Of a DNA stretch of 64,000 nt, positions 63,181-64,000 are shown piece by piece. Position 1 is the first letter of the stretch. Each line of letters starts with the position of its first letter. The notes under the pieces are model-generated. The model was given only the letters and a program-made list of their open reading frames with translations, was not told the DNA's origin and did no database searches. Source of the stretch: Geodermatophilus sp. TF02-6 (GTDB taxonomy: Bacteria > Actinomycetota > Actinomycetes > Mycobacteriales > Geodermatophilaceae); contig NZ_QOHF01000001.1 in NCBI RefSeq assembly GCF_003319115.1, positions 372,001 to 436,000 of the forward strand, written 5' to 3'. Position numbers and translations under genes: made by a program.

Positions 63181-63456
63181 GTGGAGACGATCAGCCATCG
63201 CGAGATGCGGAACAACTCCGCAGAGGTGCTCCGACGGGTGGAGGCCGGGGAGACGCTCCTCGTCACCAACCACGGCCGGCCGGTGGCGCTGCTGTCCCCC
63301 GCCCCGGCGTCGCGGCAGGACAGGTACGAGGAGCTGGTGGCGGTCGGGGAGATCATCCCGGCGCGTCGGCGCGGCTGGGCACAGCTGCCCCCGCCGCGGG
63401 ATCTCCCCGGGCCGTCGGTGGATGAGCTGCTGGCCGAGCTGCGCGGGGACCGATGA
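63181..63456 (+). CDS. Phd/YefM-type antitoxin
   Basis: A 91-residue protein starting ETISHREMRNNSAEVLRRVEAGE and TLLVTNHGRPVALLSP, the standard Phd/YefM fold that binds DNA through its N-terminus. The C-terminal half (about residues 55-91) is extended and would wrap the toxin. GTG 63181 follows AAGGGGG. The stop overlaps the toxin start (ATGA), so the two are made together and the protein likely represses the operon at 63129-63154. Confidence 0.9.
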   Translation: METISHREMRNNSAEVLRRVEAGETLLVTNHGRPVALLSPAPASRQDRYEELVAVGEIIPARRRGWAQLPPPRDLPGPSVDELLAELRGDR

Positions 63457-63845
63457 GGGCGTACGTGGACACCTCCGCGCTGGCCAAGTTGCTCAAGCGG
63501 GAGCCGGCCAGCGCGGCACTGCGGGCGTGGCTGGCCACCCATGAGCCGGAGCTGCTGTCATCGGCACTGCTCGCCACCGAGCTGCACCGCGTGGGACTGG
63601 CATACGGCCTGCCCCGGGCGGAGGTGGGGATCGTGCTGGCGGAGGTGGACCTGGTCCGGCTCACCGAGGCGGTGCTGAGCCAGGCCGAGCGGGTGCCCGC
63701 CGCCCCGGGCCGCACGCTGGGAGCGCTGGACGCCATCCACCTGGTCTCGGCGCAGCGGGTCGACCTCACCACGATGCTCACCTACGACGACCAGCTCGCG
63801 GCGGCGGCCGAGCACCACGGCTTCACCGTGGTCTCCCCGGGGTGA
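63453..63845 (+). CDS. PIN-domain toxin, VapC family
   Basis: A 130-residue PIN-domain ribonuclease. The acidic residues expected for the metal site are visible in YVDTSALAKLL (Asp), LLATELHRVGL (Glu) and LGALDAIHLVSA (Asp), with a last YDDQLAAAAE. VapC toxins cut specific tRNAs or rRNA and stop growth when not bound by antitoxin. Its ATG overlaps the antitoxin stop. A short hairpin follows. Pairing of a Phd-type antitoxin with a VapC toxin is common in actinobacteria. Confidence 0.92.
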   Translation: MRAYVDTSALAKLLKREPASAALRAWLATHEPELLSSALLATELHRVGLAYGLPRAEVGIVLAEVDLVRLTEAVLSQAERVPAAPGRTLGALDAIHLVSAQRVDLTTMLTYDDQLAAAAEHHGFTVVSPG

Positions 63846-63864
63846 CCGCAGCAGCGCCGCCGCA

Positions 63865-63884
63865 GGCTGCCGCACCAGGCAGCC
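63865..63884. terminator. Hairpin after the toxin gene
   Basis: GGCTGCC and GGCAGCC pair across GCACCA, 20 bases after the toxin stop. The stem is short but perfect. The remaining bases to the window end show no supported gene. Confidence 0.5.
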
Positions 63885-64000
63885 ACGCTGGTCGACCGAC
63901 GAACCAACGGACAGAACCACTTCCACCAGCCGCACGGAGGCACGGGCACGCGGGACCTGCTGCCGTTGGTGCATCCGCAGGAGGGCGTCCACGTCTCGCG

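Noticed and set aside
63846-64000. Minus-strand frame reaching back over the toxin gene
   Set aside because: It is antisense to the PIN-domain gene and shows no start signals or domain.

Overview
The window is high-GC DNA (well above 70% G+C by eye), gene-dense, with many GTG starts and short overlaps of stop and start codons. The gene families (ANTAR regulators, the PAP2-diacylglycerol kinase fusion, HdeD, YetF and PLD stress proteins, GH15 next to glucose-6-phosphate dehydrogenase, LAL regulators) point to a soil or rock actinobacterium, most likely of the Geodermatophilaceae (Geodermatophilus, Blastococcus, Modestobacter). That is an inference from gene content, not a database match.

Layout. 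(1) 433-5665: a PPOX-fold protein, then a TetR regulator divergent from a hydroxyquinol operon (FAD hydroxylase, maleylacetate reductase, hydroxyquinol 1,2-dioxygenase), which would funnel a resorcinol-like phenol to 3-oxoadipate. (2) 5690-17246: stress and signalling genes (universal stress protein, two GAF-ANTAR proteins, an atypical Ser/Thr kinase, a LuxR protein), a sugar transporter followed by the first glucose-6-phosphate dehydrogenase (G6PDH), and MscS. (3) 17404-24110: NDH-2 and stress block A, namely YetF-like, PLD-like, HdeD, G6PDH copy 2 and a decayed GH15 gene. (4) 24188-33492: M20 hydrolase, TRIC channel, STAS protein, then beta-glucuronidase, SMP-30 lactonase, AI-2E exporter and a lone PTS EIIC. 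(5) 33532-46330: a complete benzoate-to-catechol and catechol ortho-cleavage cluster, benA-benB-benC/D fusion-benR on the minus strand and catR-catB-catA-catC-benK on the plus strand. (6) 47882-60044: MMPL transporter and stress block B, GH15, G6PDH copy 3, lipoprotein, HdeD, PLD, FUSC, PAP2-DAGK and YetF-like. (7) 60288-63845: alpha/beta hydrolase, CPBP protease and a Phd/VapC-type toxin-antitoxin pair.

How it fits together. Two aromatic routes converge on the 3-oxoadipate pathway. The enzymes after muconolactone (pcaD, pcaIJ, pcaF) are not in the window. Blocks A and B are paralogous: the same divergent YetF/PLD arrangement, the same PLD-to-HdeD order, then a G6PDH and an oppositely oriented GH15. 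Between intact genes lie several short decayed copies of genes that are intact elsewhere in the window (M20 hydrolase, lipoprotein twice, GH15 with its leader, CPBP protease, mscS, and probably a sugar transporter), so the region seems to have been built by repeated duplication and decay. An IS5-type transposase remnant is the only mobile-element trace.

The most unusual item is a single 924-residue protein joining the benzoate dioxygenase reductase, a GntR-type FCD ligand-binding domain without its DNA-binding part, and the benzoate-diol dehydrogenase. Also notable are three G6PDH paralogues that all lack the usual lysine of the DHYLGK motif, and a protein kinase with altered HRD, lysine and DFG motifs.
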